Shown piece after piece: positions 8,153 to 16,871 of a DNA stretch of 56,467 bases. A program made the translations under genes and the position numbers. The DNA is from Prosthecobacter debontii (GTDB lineage: Bacteria; Verrucomicrobiota; Verrucomicrobiia; Chthoniobacterales; Chthoniobacteraceae): assembly GCA_945861385.1 (NCBI GenBank), contig CAMAUI010000012.1:1-56467 (forward strand), read 5' to 3'. The notes beneath the pieces are model-generated. The model was not told where the DNA came from. It searched no databases and worked only from the letters and a program-made list of their open reading frames with translations. Numbering within the stretch: position 1 is the first letter of the stretch; each line of letters starts with the position of its first letter.

Positions 8153-10021
8153 ATGTTGCGCCGGGCAAATGCCTTATTCATCTCGCTTGCCGCCGCGATC
8201 ACGCTCACGCTCGCTGCCGGCCTTGCCTTGCGCGTGGAGTGGCTTCGGCGGATCGAGTCCGCCGCGGCCGACCGGGTGGCGGTCCTGGGGCGCAAGGCGG
8301 CGGTGCAGCCCTCCCTGGTCTTCCTCGCGGTAGACGAGGCTTCGCGCCTGGACCCGGAGTTGGACGTGGCGGATCTCTCCGCAGGCGGCACCGTGGCGGA
8401 ACGGCGCGCGCTCGAATTGATGGGAGCCGGGCAGTGGCCATGGTCACGCGAAATTTACGCACTGGCGATCGAGCGTCTGACGGCGGCGGGTGCCAGTTGC
8501 GTTGCGATTGATCTGAGTTTCCGCAATCCTGGAGCCGGCGACGCGGAGTTCAGGCGCGCACTCGAAAAGCACGCGGATCGTGTGGTCGTCACCGTGCATC
8601 TTGGGCAGACCGGGAACGGAGCGGAGGCGTTCATGCCGCCATCCGGGACTCTTGTGACGCCACAACTCCGGGCGCAGGGGATTCTCGGTTTCGACAATTG
8701 CTGGACGGGCGTGGATCAGGTCATCCGGCGGGCGGCATTCCGCATCACGAATCCGGACTGTGAGTCACTCGTGGCGCGAGCACTGCAAAAAAGCGGATTC
8801 GGCAACATGATTCCTGACGGCGCCGAATCGCACCGATTGCGCTTCGCCGGCCCGCCGGGGAGATTCAGCGCGCGGCCAATCTACGAGATTTTTGCACCTG
8901 AATACTGGCGCCTGAATTTTCAGAATGGCGAGTTTTTCCGGGGCAAGATCGTGCTCATCGGAAAATCGGGGAAGTGGATTCAGGACGATCATCTCACGCC
9001 GATGGGACTCATGGAGGGGCCGGAGATTCACTTGAACATCGCCAATGCGGTGCTCGCGCGGGAGTTCCTCCGGGAGACCACGCCATGGGAGGACGCGCTG
9101 ATTGTCTTTTCCATGGGGCTTGCCGCGGTGCTGCTCGCCTCGCTGGTTCGCAGGCCATTGATCAGGCTCGGGATTCTAGCTGTGGTTGCAGGGGGCTGGC
9201 TGGCGGTGGTGCTCGCGCTGTTCAATCACGCATCGTTGGTCGCGCCCGCGATCACCCCGGTCGCTGCGTGGATCCTCGTGGGCGGCACTGGCTTATTCGT
9301 GGATGTCTTGAGGGAGCGGCGGGAAAAGGCCCGGGTTCGCAGCACGCTGGATCGCTATGTCTCGAGCGGCGTCGTGAAGGAATTGCTCGGGGATCGCAGC
9401 GCCCTGAACGCGACGCTCGGCGGCTCGGTAAGGGAGATTACCGTGCTGTTCACCGACATCCGCAGTTTCACCCACCTCGCCGCAAACACCGAGCCGGGAC
9501 GTCTCGTTGCGCAGTTGAACGATTATTTTACCGCGATGGTGCGCTGCGTTTTCGAGCATGGGGGCACGCTCGATAAATTCATGGGCGACGCCGTGATGGC
9601 AGTATGGGGAAACGTGCGCTCGAAAAGTCCCGCGGAGGACGCGTGCGCGGCCGTACGCTGTGCGCTCGCGATGCGCACCGCGCTCGCCGCCCTCAATCAG
9701 CGCTGGCAGCACGAAGGCTTCACCACGCTGGATATCGGCATCGCGCTCAACCACGGTGCCGCCGTCTGCGGAAATATCGGGGCTCCAAACCGGATGGAAT
9801 TCACCGCCATCGGCCACCATGTGAACGTCGCATGGCGAATCCAGGAGCGTACCAAGCAGCATCCGGGGGAGGTGCTCGTCGGGGAAGCGATGCTCCCGCT
9901 GATCGCTTCGGAATTCGGCACCGAGCCCGCCGGCACGGTGCGGGTGGTGGATGGTTTTGAAACGGGGTATTCGAGGGTCGTCATCAAAAGCGGTGCCGCG
10001 ACCGGGTCTCGCGCGGCGTGA
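8153..10021 (+). CDS. CHASE2-domain class III adenylate cyclase
   Basis: The 622-residue membrane enzyme is predicted to make cAMP. Helix 1 (about 7-27) is followed by a periplasmic CHASE2 sensor (about 40-305; typical pieces VFLAVDEAS, WPWSRE, GASCVAIDLSF and FRGKIVLIG). Three helices (about 313-385) lead to the cyclase domain (425-610). The metal site is D435 (LFTDIRSFT) and D479; the purine-binding pair is K475 (DKFMGD) and T551 (FTAIGHHVN); N558 and R562 sit in VNVAWR. Lys plus Thr is the class IIIb adenylate signature, so cAMP rather than cGMP is expected. I chose ATG 8153 because it puts the first helix at the N-terminus and leaves 61 bp of divergent promoter space; ATG 8120 and 8090 are in frame. 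The neighbouring divergent kinase carries a cNMP-binding domain, a plausible receiver of its product. Confidence 0.88.
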   Translation: MLRRANALFISLAAAITLTLAAGLALRVEWLRRIESAAADRVAVLGRKAAVQPSLVFLAVDEASRLDPELDVADLSAGGTVAERRALELMGAGQWPWSREIYALAIERLTAAGASCVAIDLSFRNPGAGDAEFRRALEKHADRVVVTVHLGQTGNGAEAFMPPSGTLVTPQLRAQGILGFDNCWTGVDQVIRRAAFRITNPDCESLVARALQKSGFGNMIPDGAESHRLRFAGPPGRFSARPIYEIFAPEYWRLNFQNGEFFRGKIVLIGKSGKWIQDDHLTPMGLMEGPEIHLNIANAVLAREFLRETTPWEDALIVFSMGLAAVLLASLVRRPLIRLGILAVVAGGWLAVVLALFNHASLVAPAITPVAAWILVGGTGLFVDVLRERREKARVRSTLDRYVSSGVVKELLGDRSALNATLGGSVREITVLFTDIRSFTHLAANTEPGRLVAQLNDYFTAMVRCVFEHGGTLDKFMGDAVMAVWGNVRSKSPAEDACAAVRCALAMRTALAALNQRWQHEGFTTLDIGIALNHGAAVCGNIGAPNRMEFTAIGHHVNVAWRIQERTKQHPGEVLVGEAMLPLIASEFGTEPAGTVRVVDGFETGYSRVVIKSGAATGSRAA

Positions 10022-10089
10022 AGAGGTGAGCGCGCGATTCCAGCAGCCCGGGGTTGCGCTTTCTGCATCCATCCCCTTTGCTCTGGCGC

Positions 10090-10569
10090 ATGAAAATATG
10101 TCTCGCCTCACTCAGTCTGGCCGTCCTGACCGCATCGGTCTGTGCGGAGGAACCCAAACCCGCAACCCCTCCCGTCAAGATTGGCATTGTCGCGAAACCA
10201 ATCCTCAGCGCGAAGAATGTCTCGGTGGATGAAGCGGCGAAGCTCATCGCCGAGACGAAGGATCTCATCGTCCTCGATGTGCGCACGCCGGAGGAATACG
10301 ATGCCGGCCACATCAAGGGCGCGGTGAATCTCAGCTCGATTGACCTGGAATTTATCAAGTCAGTCGCCGCGCTGAATCAGTCGAAGCAGGTGCTTATCCA
10401 TTGTGCTTCGGGCCGCCGGAGCCATAACGCACTCGAGGCGCTGGCCGGCAAGGTGACTTTCCCGAAAGTCTATCATCTCGCCGAGGGATTCACTGCGTGG
10501 AAAAAAGCGGGGCAGCCAGTGGAGGGCAATCCTCTCCCGAGCAAGACGAAGAAGCCGGCGGGGAAATAG
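10090..10569 (+). CDS. Secreted rhodanese-domain protein
   Basis: The 159-residue protein has a signal peptide (MKICLASLSLAVLTASVCAE) and one rhodanese domain (about 40-148). The active-site loop is HCASGRRS with the persulfide Cys at 105, and VLDVRTPEEYDAGHI is the usual second landmark. The tail is Lys/Pro-rich. Single-domain periplasmic rhodaneses carry sulfane sulfur or act in thiol chemistry; the specific substrate cannot be told. It follows the cyclase gene by 68 bp on the same strand and might be cotranscribed with it. Confidence 0.85.
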   Translation: MKICLASLSLAVLTASVCAEEPKPATPPVKIGIVAKPILSAKNVSVDEAAKLIAETKDLIVLDVRTPEEYDAGHIKGAVNLSSIDLEFIKSVAALNQSKQVLIHCASGRRSHNALEALAGKVTFPKVYHLAEGFTAWKKAGQPVEGNPLPSKTKKPAGK

Positions 10570-10588
10570 TGGGGGAGGCGGTCGGGCA

Positions 10589-11398
10589 TCACCGACGGAC
10601 TTCGGAACGGGGGAACCGCTCATCCTGCGGGCTGGCGTCGCAAAACGCTGCCAAATCCACCGGGAAGCCGGTGCGCCATTCGCGTGTGTCGAATGCCAGG
10701 GTGCAGGAATGCAGCGCCTGCCGTGGCAGGATGAGCCTTGCTTCGAGCGCGGGGGTCCAGCCGGTCTCGATGAATGTGAGGTAACAGTCTTCGCCGGGGC
10801 CGTAGAGTTTGTCGCCGAGGATCGCGTGGCCGCTGTGCGCGAGGTGGACGCGGAGCTGGTGCATCCGCCCGGTGGCGGGAAAACACCGGACCAGCGAGTA
10901 ATGCGTGCCGCTTTTGGAGAATCGGCGCTCAACCCGGAACCGGCTCAGCGCGCGTGCCCCTGCGGGATGGATGGTTTGTTTCACCCAGACGGCGGAGGGT
11001 GCGATGACGCCCTGGCGGAGAATGGGCGCATCCACTTCCCACTCGTCCTGCGCCGGGTGGCCGGTGACGATGGCGAGGTATTCCTTGCCGATCTCGCGCC
11101 GCATCATGCGAAGGCTGAAGGCGCGAGCGGCCTCGCGGTGCTTGGCGACCAGCGTGAGGCCGCTGGTTTCGCGGTCGAGCCGGTTGATGATGCTGATCTG
11201 GCCGCCGTTGGCGATCTCGTAGGCGAGCAGCGCGCGGAGTTCGTCCCACAAGGTGGCGGTGTCCGCGGGTTTGCTGGGATGGGCGATGAGGAAGGGCGGC
11301 TTGTCCACGATGAGGAAGTCATCGGTTTCCTCCACGATGCGCGGCGGATAAGGAGGCTGGAGTCGCGACTGGCTCACGGTGTGGTTCGCATGAGGCAT
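10589..11398 (-). CDS. RluA-family pseudouridine synthase
   Basis: The 269-residue protein matches the RluA/RluD family of enzymes that isomerise uridine in rRNA or tRNA. The catalytic loop reads NRLDRETSGL (Asp75), where the family usually has HRLDxxTSG. VERRFSKSGTHYSLVRC and ATGRMHQLRVHLAHSGHAI form the later conserved block. There is no S4 domain, as in RluA and TruC rather than RluD. ATG 11398 was chosen; a GTG at 11476 would add 26 residues with no family support. It converges with the rhodanese gene, 19 bp apart. The modified position is unknown. Confidence 0.85.
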   Translation of the reverse strand: MPHANHTVSQSRLQPPYPPRIVEETDDFLIVDKPPFLIAHPSKPADTATLWDELRALLAYEIANGGQISIINRLDRETSGLTLVAKHREAARAFSLRMMRREIGKEYLAIVTGHPAQDEWEVDAPILRQGVIAPSAVWVKQTIHPAGARALSRFRVERRFSKSGTHYSLVRCFPATGRMHQLRVHLAHSGHAILGDKLYGPGEDCYLTFIETGWTPALEARLILPRQALHSCTLAFDTREWRTGFPVDLAAFCDASPQDERFPRSEVRR

Positions 11399-11560
11399 GT
11401 ATTGCGGCCATCCCGTCCATGAGAAATTGAAGTGTTCGCCGCTTTTCACGGATTTCGAGACGGACGAAGGCACCACCTCGATGTCAGCCGGGGCGTTGGC
11501 CGCCGTGTAATTGCGGCTGGCAACGCGCGCGGGGCGCTGCTAACTGCGGACGATCAACGC

Positions 11561-12037
11561 ATGAGCAACCAGCACCCGATTCACGACAAGCTGAAGAGCA
11601 TCCCCCTTTTCCACGACTTCAAGGCTTCGGAGATTGATGAGTTCCTCGATCTTGCCGACCCGACCGCGTTCAAGGCGGGAGAGATGGTCGTGCGGCAGGG
11701 CGACTCGGGGAGCTGCATGTTTTACATCGCGGAGGGAAAGTGCCGCGTCGTGGCGAAGCGAGGCGGGGATCTCGTGGAACTGGCGCAACTCGGGCCGGGG
11801 GAGATCGTCGGGGAGCTCGCGCTTTTCGACCATCACGAACGTTCGGCGGACGTGCAGGCGGTGACTGACTCGGTGTTGCTGAAAGTGAACGAGGGGGTGC
11901 TGAGCGCGCTGGCGGGCGTGTATCCGCAGGCGGCGTTCAAATTCCTGCTCGGCATCCTCCGCGAAATCGGCGAGCGCATCCGCAAGACCAATGCGCGCTA
12001 CATGGACACGCTGCTCGCCATGCCCCAGACGAAGTAA
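11561..12037 (+). CDS. Small cyclic-nucleotide-binding domain protein
   Basis: The 158-residue protein is almost entirely one CAP_ED (cNMP-binding) domain (about 15-130), with a short C-terminal helix. The phosphate cassette GELALFDHHERSADV (84-98) has the Gly-Glu and Arg-Ser-Ala expected for cyclic nucleotide binding. There is no DNA-binding helix-turn-helix, so it is not a CRP-type transcription factor; it should act through protein contacts. It lies 23 bp upstream of lpxC-fabZ on the same strand. This is the second cNMP-binding protein within 8 kb of an adenylate cyclase. Confidence 0.85.
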   Translation: MSNQHPIHDKLKSIPLFHDFKASEIDEFLDLADPTAFKAGEMVVRQGDSGSCMFYIAEGKCRVVAKRGGDLVELAQLGPGEIVGELALFDHHERSADVQAVTDSVLLKVNEGVLSALAGVYPQAAFKFLLGILREIGERIRKTNARYMDTLLAMPQTK

Positions 12038-12060
12038 GCGGCCACAACGCGGTTTTCCGA

Positions 12061-13368
12061 ATGATCCACAATCAATGCACCCTCGGCGAAAGGGTTTCTG
12101 TCAGCGGTTCGTCACTCCACACCGGCGGCAAAGTCGTGCTCACGCTTCACCCGGCGCCGGCCGGGCACGGGTATAAATTCAAGCGCACCGACCTTCCGGA
12201 TGAGCCGGTGATCGAAGCGAAAATTGACCACGTCAAGACGGTCGAGCGCGCCACGACCATCGCCGAGGGAAATGCAAAAGTTCACACGACCGAGCACGTC
12301 CTCAGCGCGCTCACGGGGATGGGCGTGGACAACTGCCTGATCGAGATGGATGCGAACGAGCCGCCCATTGGCGATGGCTCCGCGCAGCCGTATGTCGAGC
12401 TGATCAAAAGCGCCGGCATCGTCGAGCAGCCCGTCCCGCGCCCGTATTACGAAGTCAAGGATCCGATTCACGTGGAGACGAAGGGCGGCTCGCTGATGAC
12501 CATCCTCCCGGATGCGAGGTTCCGCATCTCATGCACGAACGTGGGCCCCGACGGACGCTTCACGCAGTACTTTTCCACGGAGATCACGCCGGCGATTTAC
12601 GAAAAGGAGATCGCCCGCGCGCGGACGTTTGTCTATTACGACGACGTGAAGCCGCTGATGGAAAAGGGGCTCATCAAGGGTGGCTCGCTGGAGAACGCCA
12701 TCGTGATCCGCGGCGACCAGGTGCTCAGCAAGGAGCCGCTGCGCTACAAGGACGAGTTTGTGCGGCACAAGGTGCTCGATATCATCGGCGACCTCTCACT
12801 CCTCGGCCGCGCGATCAAGGGGCACGTGATCGCGGTGAAGCCTGGGCACGGGCCGAACACGGATCTGTGCAAGGCGCTCGCGAAGCAATGGGCCCGCGCA
12901 ATGGCTCTCGTGCCGCCGGACGTGACGCCGAAAAGCGGCGACGTGCTCGATGTGAAAGATGTGATGAAACTGCTGCCGCACCGCTTTCCGTTCCTCATGG
13001 TGGATCGCGTCGTGGATGTGGCGGACACGAGCTGCACGGGCGTGAAGTCCGTGACGATCAACGAGCCGTATTTCCAGGGACACTTCCCCGGGCACCCCGT
13101 CATGCCGGGCGTGCTTCAACTCGAGGCCATGGCGCAGGTCGGCAGCATCCTCCTGCTCCGGCAGCCGGGGCACGCGGGCAAGATCGGCTATTTCATGAGC
13201 GCCGATGGGATCAAGTTCCGCAAGCCGGTCGTGCCGGGCGATACGCTGTTCATTGAGGTCGCGCTTCTGTCTCAAAGGCGCGGAGTCGCGAAGGCGAAGG
13301 GGCGCTGCCTTGTGAATGGCGAGGTCGTGAGCGAAGCGGAGATGTTGTTTGGAATTGTGGACTCGTGA
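12061..13368 (+). CDS. lpxC-fabZ: Bifunctional LpxC deacetylase / FabZ dehydratase
   Basis: The 435-residue fusion covers two envelope-lipid steps. Residues 1-285 are LpxC, the zinc deacetylase that commits UDP-acyl-GlcNAc to lipid A: HTTEH (75-79) supplies E78 and H79, and HKVLDIIGD supplies H236 and D240; H263 matches the catalytic His. Residues 295-435 are FabZ, which dehydrates 3-hydroxyacyl-ACP for fatty acid synthesis: LPHRFPFLMVDRV, then GHFPGHPVMPG (H341) and LEAMAQ (E355). Both active sites are complete. The fusion is known from Bacteroidota and the PVC/Chlorobi groups. Coupling the two reactions makes sense because they compete for the 3-hydroxyacyl-ACP pool. lpxA overlaps the stop by 4 bases, so the genes are translationally coupled. 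Confidence 0.96.
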   Translation: MIHNQCTLGERVSVSGSSLHTGGKVVLTLHPAPAGHGYKFKRTDLPDEPVIEAKIDHVKTVERATTIAEGNAKVHTTEHVLSALTGMGVDNCLIEMDANEPPIGDGSAQPYVELIKSAGIVEQPVPRPYYEVKDPIHVETKGGSLMTILPDARFRISCTNVGPDGRFTQYFSTEITPAIYEKEIARARTFVYYDDVKPLMEKGLIKGGSLENAIVIRGDQVLSKEPLRYKDEFVRHKVLDIIGDLSLLGRAIKGHVIAVKPGHGPNTDLCKALAKQWARAMALVPPDVTPKSGDVLDVKDVMKLLPHRFPFLMVDRVVDVADTSCTGVKSVTINEPYFQGHFPGHPVMPGVLQLEAMAQVGSILLLRQPGHAGKIGYFMSADGIKFRKPVVPGDTLFIEVALLSQRRGVAKAKGRCLVNGEVVSEAEMLFGIVDS

Positions 13369-14144
13369 GCGCGACGAAGATTCATCCCACTGCCGTCATT
13401 GATCCCTCCGCGCAGATCGGCGCGGATTGCGAGGTCGGGCCCTATTGCGTCATTGGCGCGGATGTGGTGCTCGGCGAGGGATGCTGGCTGCAGCACCACG
13501 TCTCGCTCAGCGGCCCGAGCGTCATCGGGAAGGGGAACCGGTTTTTCGCGTTCGCATCCATCGGCCAGCGCACGCAGGATCTCAAGTATGCCGGCGAGCC
13601 GACGCACCTGGAGATCGGCGACGGCAACACGTTCCGCGAATTCGTCACCGTGAACCGCGGCACGGCGCCCGGCGCGAGGACCATCGTCGGCAGCCGCAAC
13701 AATTTCCTCACCTACTGCCACATCGCCCATGACTGCGTGGTGGGGAACGACGTGATCTTTTCCAACAACGGAACCCTCGCCGGGCATGTCACCGTCGAGG
13801 ATCATGTCGTGCTCGGCGGCCTCACGGCGGTGCATCAATTCTGCCGCCTCGGGCGCTTCGCAATGACGGGCGGATGCTCGAAGATCGTGCAGGACGTGCC
13901 GCCATTCATGATCGCCGACGGCAATCCAGCGCGTGTGCGCGGGATCAACAAAGTGGGACTGGAGAGGCACGGAGTGGGGAGCGATGTGTTGCGGCATTTG
14001 AAGGAAGCCTACCGGCTCATCTACCGCAGTGACATGAACGTGAAGCAGGCGATCGAAGAGATGCGTTCGCAGCTCCCGGAAGGCGCGGAGGTGGCGCACC
14101 TCATCAATTTTGTCGCCGGCAGCGGCCGCGGAATCATCAAGTAG
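13365..14144 (+). CDS. lpxA: UDP-N-acetylglucosamine acyltransferase LpxA
   Basis: The 259-residue protein begins with GTG inside the lpxC-fabZ stop (GTGA). It has the left-handed beta-helix hexapeptide pattern, beginning IHPTAVIDPSAQIGADCEVGPY. The active-site region carries H-I-A-H-D-C (HIAHDC), GHVTVEDHVVLGGL and VHQFCRLGRFAM, then NPARVRGINKVGLERHG, which is specific to LpxA over LpxD and other hexapeptide transferases. It adds the 3-O-acyl chain of lipid A from acyl-ACP in the cytoplasm. The length is normal for the family. It forms an operon with lpxC-fabZ. Confidence 0.96.
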   Translation: MSATKIHPTAVIDPSAQIGADCEVGPYCVIGADVVLGEGCWLQHHVSLSGPSVIGKGNRFFAFASIGQRTQDLKYAGEPTHLEIGDGNTFREFVTVNRGTAPGARTIVGSRNNFLTYCHIAHDCVVGNDVIFSNNGTLAGHVTVEDHVVLGGLTAVHQFCRLGRFAMTGGCSKIVQDVPPFMIADGNPARVRGINKVGLERHGVGSDVLRHLKEAYRLIYRSDMNVKQAIEEMRSQLPEGAEVAHLINFVAGSGRGIIK

Positions 14145-14167
14145 CGTCGCTCACTGGCGGACGTCGC

Positions 14168-14257
14168 TCACTTCATGCGCCTGATTTTCAGATACACGCC
14201 GAGTGCATAGGTTGCGGCGATCGCGAAGGCAAAAAGCGTCCAGATTTCAGGTGACAT
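14168..14257 (-). CDS. Tiny predicted membrane peptide (29 residues)
   Basis: The frame MSPEIWTLFAFAIAATYAL continues with GVYLKIRRMK. It has one hydrophobic helix followed by a basic tail, so a single-pass inner-membrane peptide with positive-inside topology is expected. It stands alone on the minus strand, 23 bp beyond the lpxA stop. Short single-helix peptides are common and often missed, but no homology can be claimed; the frame could be chance. Confidence 0.35.
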   Translation of the reverse strand: MSPEIWTLFAFAIAATYALGVYLKIRRMK

Positions 14258-14380
14258 GGTGTGTGGTTTGTTCACCGGAAAATTTTCCCATCCTCCGGTT
14301 TCACGCTTTCCGTGGCTTGGCCGATTTGCATCGAATCTTGGCCGCGGGCTTGCCGGCGGCGGCACGATCCGCGATCAGCC

Positions 14381-15142
14381 ATGGCGATGAAACTGCGCCT
14401 GGATCAATTGCTGGTGGCCCGCGGCTTGTGCGAGAGCCGCGAGAAGGCGCAGCGTGCGATCATGGCGGGAAAGGTGCGCGTGGGGGAAAATGTGGCGGAT
14501 AAGGCGAGTTCCAAATTTCCCGAGGATGCGGAGGTGAGCGTGGAGGCGCCGGATCGGTACGTCGGGCGCGGCGGATTCAAACTGGAGGCTGCGCTTGCGC
14601 ATTTCGCGATCAATCCAACCGGCATGACGTGTCTCGACATCGGGGCGAGCACGGGCGGCTTCACGGATTGCCTGCTGCAGCATGGCGCGTCGCGCGTGTG
14701 GGCGGTGGATGTGGGGCACAGCCAGCTCGATTGGAAAATCCGCAGCGATCCGCGCGTGGTGGTGAGGGAGAAACTGAATGCGCGGTTTCTTTCCCGTAAT
14801 GATGTGGAGGACTCCGTGAGCGTGGTGGTGGTGGATGTATCGTTCATTTCGCTGACGATGATCCTGCCCGCGGCGCTCACCGTGATCGCGCCGGGTGGAG
14901 TGTTGGTGGCGCTCATCAAGCCGCAGTTTGAGCTGCGTCGCGAGGAAGTCGGCCGCGGCGGCATCGTGCGCGAACCGGCGCTGCACCTGGCGGCGGTGGA
15001 GCGGGTGCGGGCGTTTGTCGGAACGATGAAGCCCGATGCGCGCGGGCTTCGGCTTCAGTGGGAAGGATGCATCGAGTCGCCGATCCTGGGCGGCGCTGGA
15101 AACAGGGAGTTTCTCGCGTGCCTGCGAGTTCAGGCGGCCTGA
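14381..15142 (+). CDS. TlyA-type rRNA 2'-O-methyltransferase / FtsJ-like protein
   Basis: The 253-residue protein combines an N-terminal S4 RNA-binding domain (about 4-62: RLDQLLVARGLCESREKAQR, then AGKVRVG) with an FtsJ-like SAM methyltransferase. Landmarks are the SAM loop CLDIGASTGGFTDCLL, VWAVDVGHSQLDWK, VVDVSFISL and ALIKPQFE. This is the architecture of TlyA, which methylates ribose in 16S and 23S rRNA in mycobacteria. ATG 14381 gives the exact start of the S4 domain; a second ATG lies two codons later. Its end overlaps the convergent flavoprotein gene by 13 bp. Confidence 0.9.
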   Translation: MAMKLRLDQLLVARGLCESREKAQRAIMAGKVRVGENVADKASSKFPEDAEVSVEAPDRYVGRGGFKLEAALAHFAINPTGMTCLDIGASTGGFTDCLLQHGASRVWAVDVGHSQLDWKIRSDPRVVVREKLNARFLSRNDVEDSVSVVVVDVSFISLTMILPAALTVIAPGGVLVALIKPQFELRREEVGRGGIVREPALHLAAVERVRAFVGTMKPDARGLRLQWEGCIESPILGGAGNREFLACLRVQAA

Positions 15143-16296
15143 CCGGCTGCATTGCCGCTGGCCCACGCCCATTGGAAGTTGTAGCCGCCGAGCCAGCCGG
15201 TGACGTCCACGACTTCGCCGATGAAATACAGGCCTGGCACATGGCGGGACTCCATCGTCTTTGATGAAAGGCCTCCCGTGTCCACGCCGCCGAGTGTGAC
15301 CTCCGCCTTCGGGTAGCCCTCCGTGCCGGCGGGCTGGAGCGGCCACGCGTGAAGCAGCGCGATCACGGCGTCGAACTCGCTCTGTTTATAATGCACGAGC
15401 GGTTTCGACGGTGCGTGGCGGGCGCACCATGCCTCGGCAAAGCGACGCGGCATGTGCTCGGAGAGGACGCCCGCAATGTCGCGCCCCGTGGCGCGCGCCG
15501 CACGAAGGGAGGCTTCGATGTTCCCGGCATCGAGATCGAATTTGATGAGGTCCCCATCGCGCCAGTAACTTGATATTTGCAGGATCGCGGGGCCGCTGAT
15601 GCCGCGATGGGTGAAGAGCATGGCCTCCTCGAATTGCGCATCGGCACAGCGCGCGACCACGGGAATCGAGAGGCCGCTGAGCACATGGAGGGGCTGGTCT
15701 TCAGCGGAGAATGTGAGCGGCACGAGCGCGGGCCTCAGCGGCGTGACGCGGTGGCCGAACTCGCGCGCAAGGCGGTGGCCAAAGTCCGTCGCACCGAGCT
15801 TTGCAAATGACAGCCCGCCTGTGGCGACCACAAGCGAGTCGCATGTGAGCGCGCCGCCGCCCGTGGTGAGATGGAAGCGTCCGGTTTTTTTCACATCGAG
15901 GACGCGGACGCCGCAGAGCACCTCGACGCGCGCGGCGGCGCATTCGGCGAGGAGCATCCCGATGATTGCGCTGGAGCTGCCGTCGCAGAATTGCTGGCCG
16001 AGTTTCTTCTCATGATAGGCGATGCCGTGGCGCTCGACCAAAGCGACGAAGTCCCAGGGCGTGAAACGCGCGAGGGCGGATTTGCAGAAGTCCGGGCGCT
16101 CGGAGAGGAAGTTCTCCGCGGAAGCGCCGAGGTTTGTGAAGTTGCAGCGACCACCGCCGCTGATGGCGATTTTTTTGCCGACGCGGTCATTGTGTTCGAG
16201 CAACGCGACGCGGCGCCCGCGCCGGCCGGCGGTGAACGCGCACATCATGCCCGCGCCCCCTCCCCCAATCACGATCACGTCGAAATGTTCCTGCAT
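15130..16296 (-). CDS. HI0933/YhiN-family flavoprotein
   Basis: The 388-residue protein has the FAD-binding Rossmann start DVIVIGGGGAGMMCAFTAG, followed by the family block KKIAISGGGRCNFTN and the ending TGWLGGYNFQWAWASG. These identify the HI0933-like (YhiN/BaiN) flavoproteins, NAD(P)/FAD-dependent oxidoreductases of mostly unknown substrate. VATGGLSFAKLGATDFGH and EVTLGGVDTG are further family blocks. The length is normal. It follows a DUF309 gene by 32 bp on the same strand. Confidence 0.9.
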   Translation of the reverse strand: MQEHFDVIVIGGGGAGMMCAFTAGRRGRRVALLEHNDRVGKKIAISGGGRCNFTNLGASAENFLSERPDFCKSALARFTPWDFVALVERHGIAYHEKKLGQQFCDGSSSAIIGMLLAECAAARVEVLCGVRVLDVKKTGRFHLTTGGGALTCDSLVVATGGLSFAKLGATDFGHRLAREFGHRVTPLRPALVPLTFSAEDQPLHVLSGLSIPVVARCADAQFEEAMLFTHRGISGPAILQISSYWRDGDLIKFDLDAGNIEASLRAARATGRDIAGVLSEHMPRRFAEAWCARHAPSKPLVHYKQSEFDAVIALLHAWPLQPAGTEGYPKAEVTLGGVDTGGLSSKTMESRHVPGLYFIGEVVDVTGWLGGYNFQWAWASGNAAGQAA

Positions 16297-16328
16297 GGCC
16301 GCACCCTGCGCGGCGGGCTGAGGGTTGA

Positions 16329-16784
16329 TCAAGCGGGACGCAGAACGATTACAGGAAGATTTTCCGGGTTCCAGGGGTTGATGGCGAAGCCACCGGCCTC
16401 GATCGCAAGCAGGTGGTTTTCGCAAAGGAGGCAGACTGCGCGGACGTCGAGCCGCAGATGCTCAGGCGCGTAGGGCGCCAGGTTTTTCAGCGCGAGCTGG
16501 AAAAGTCGCGCCGCGGGCCGGAGCCGCGCGCCATCCTTGGCGTGCCACGGGCGTTCACGCTGCTTTTTCAGGTGTACGAATGAGCCGGCGAGTTGGATGA
16601 GGCCCTTGTAAAAGGAGTGGTCCGCATCGCGGGTGCGCAGCCACAGATGCTCGAGCACATCGTGGGCTTCGTAGTAGTCGCCGGCATTGAAGCACGCGAA
16701 CCACCCCGCGTAGCACGGGTGAAGGCCGGCGGCGGCGGGTCCGAGCGAGGCGATCAGAGCCTCGATGCGTGCGCTTTTTTTCAT
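16329..16784 (-). CDS. DUF309 protein
   Basis: The 151-residue protein begins MKKSARIEALIASLG. It carries the DUF309 signature FNAGDYYEAHDVLEHLW followed by FYKGLIQLAGSFVHL, an all-helical fold found in many bacteria and archaea. The function of the family is not established. It leads a two-gene unit with the downstream flavoprotein and faces the divergent CNNM gene 87 bp away, so both promoters lie in that gap. Confidence 0.85.
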   Translation of the reverse strand: MKKSARIEALIASLGPAAAGLHPCYAGWFACFNAGDYYEAHDVLEHLWLRTRDADHSFYKGLIQLAGSFVHLKKQRERPWHAKDGARLRPAARLFQLALKNLAPYAPEHLRLDVRAVCLLCENHLLAIEAGGFAINPWNPENLPVIVLRPA

Positions 16785-16871
16785 CGCGGGAATCAAGTGG
16801 CGCACTATCGTCGTCGGCCTTGTGCAAGACAAGTTACGCATGTTCCCGGTTTCAGCCGGGATAACGGTCTG

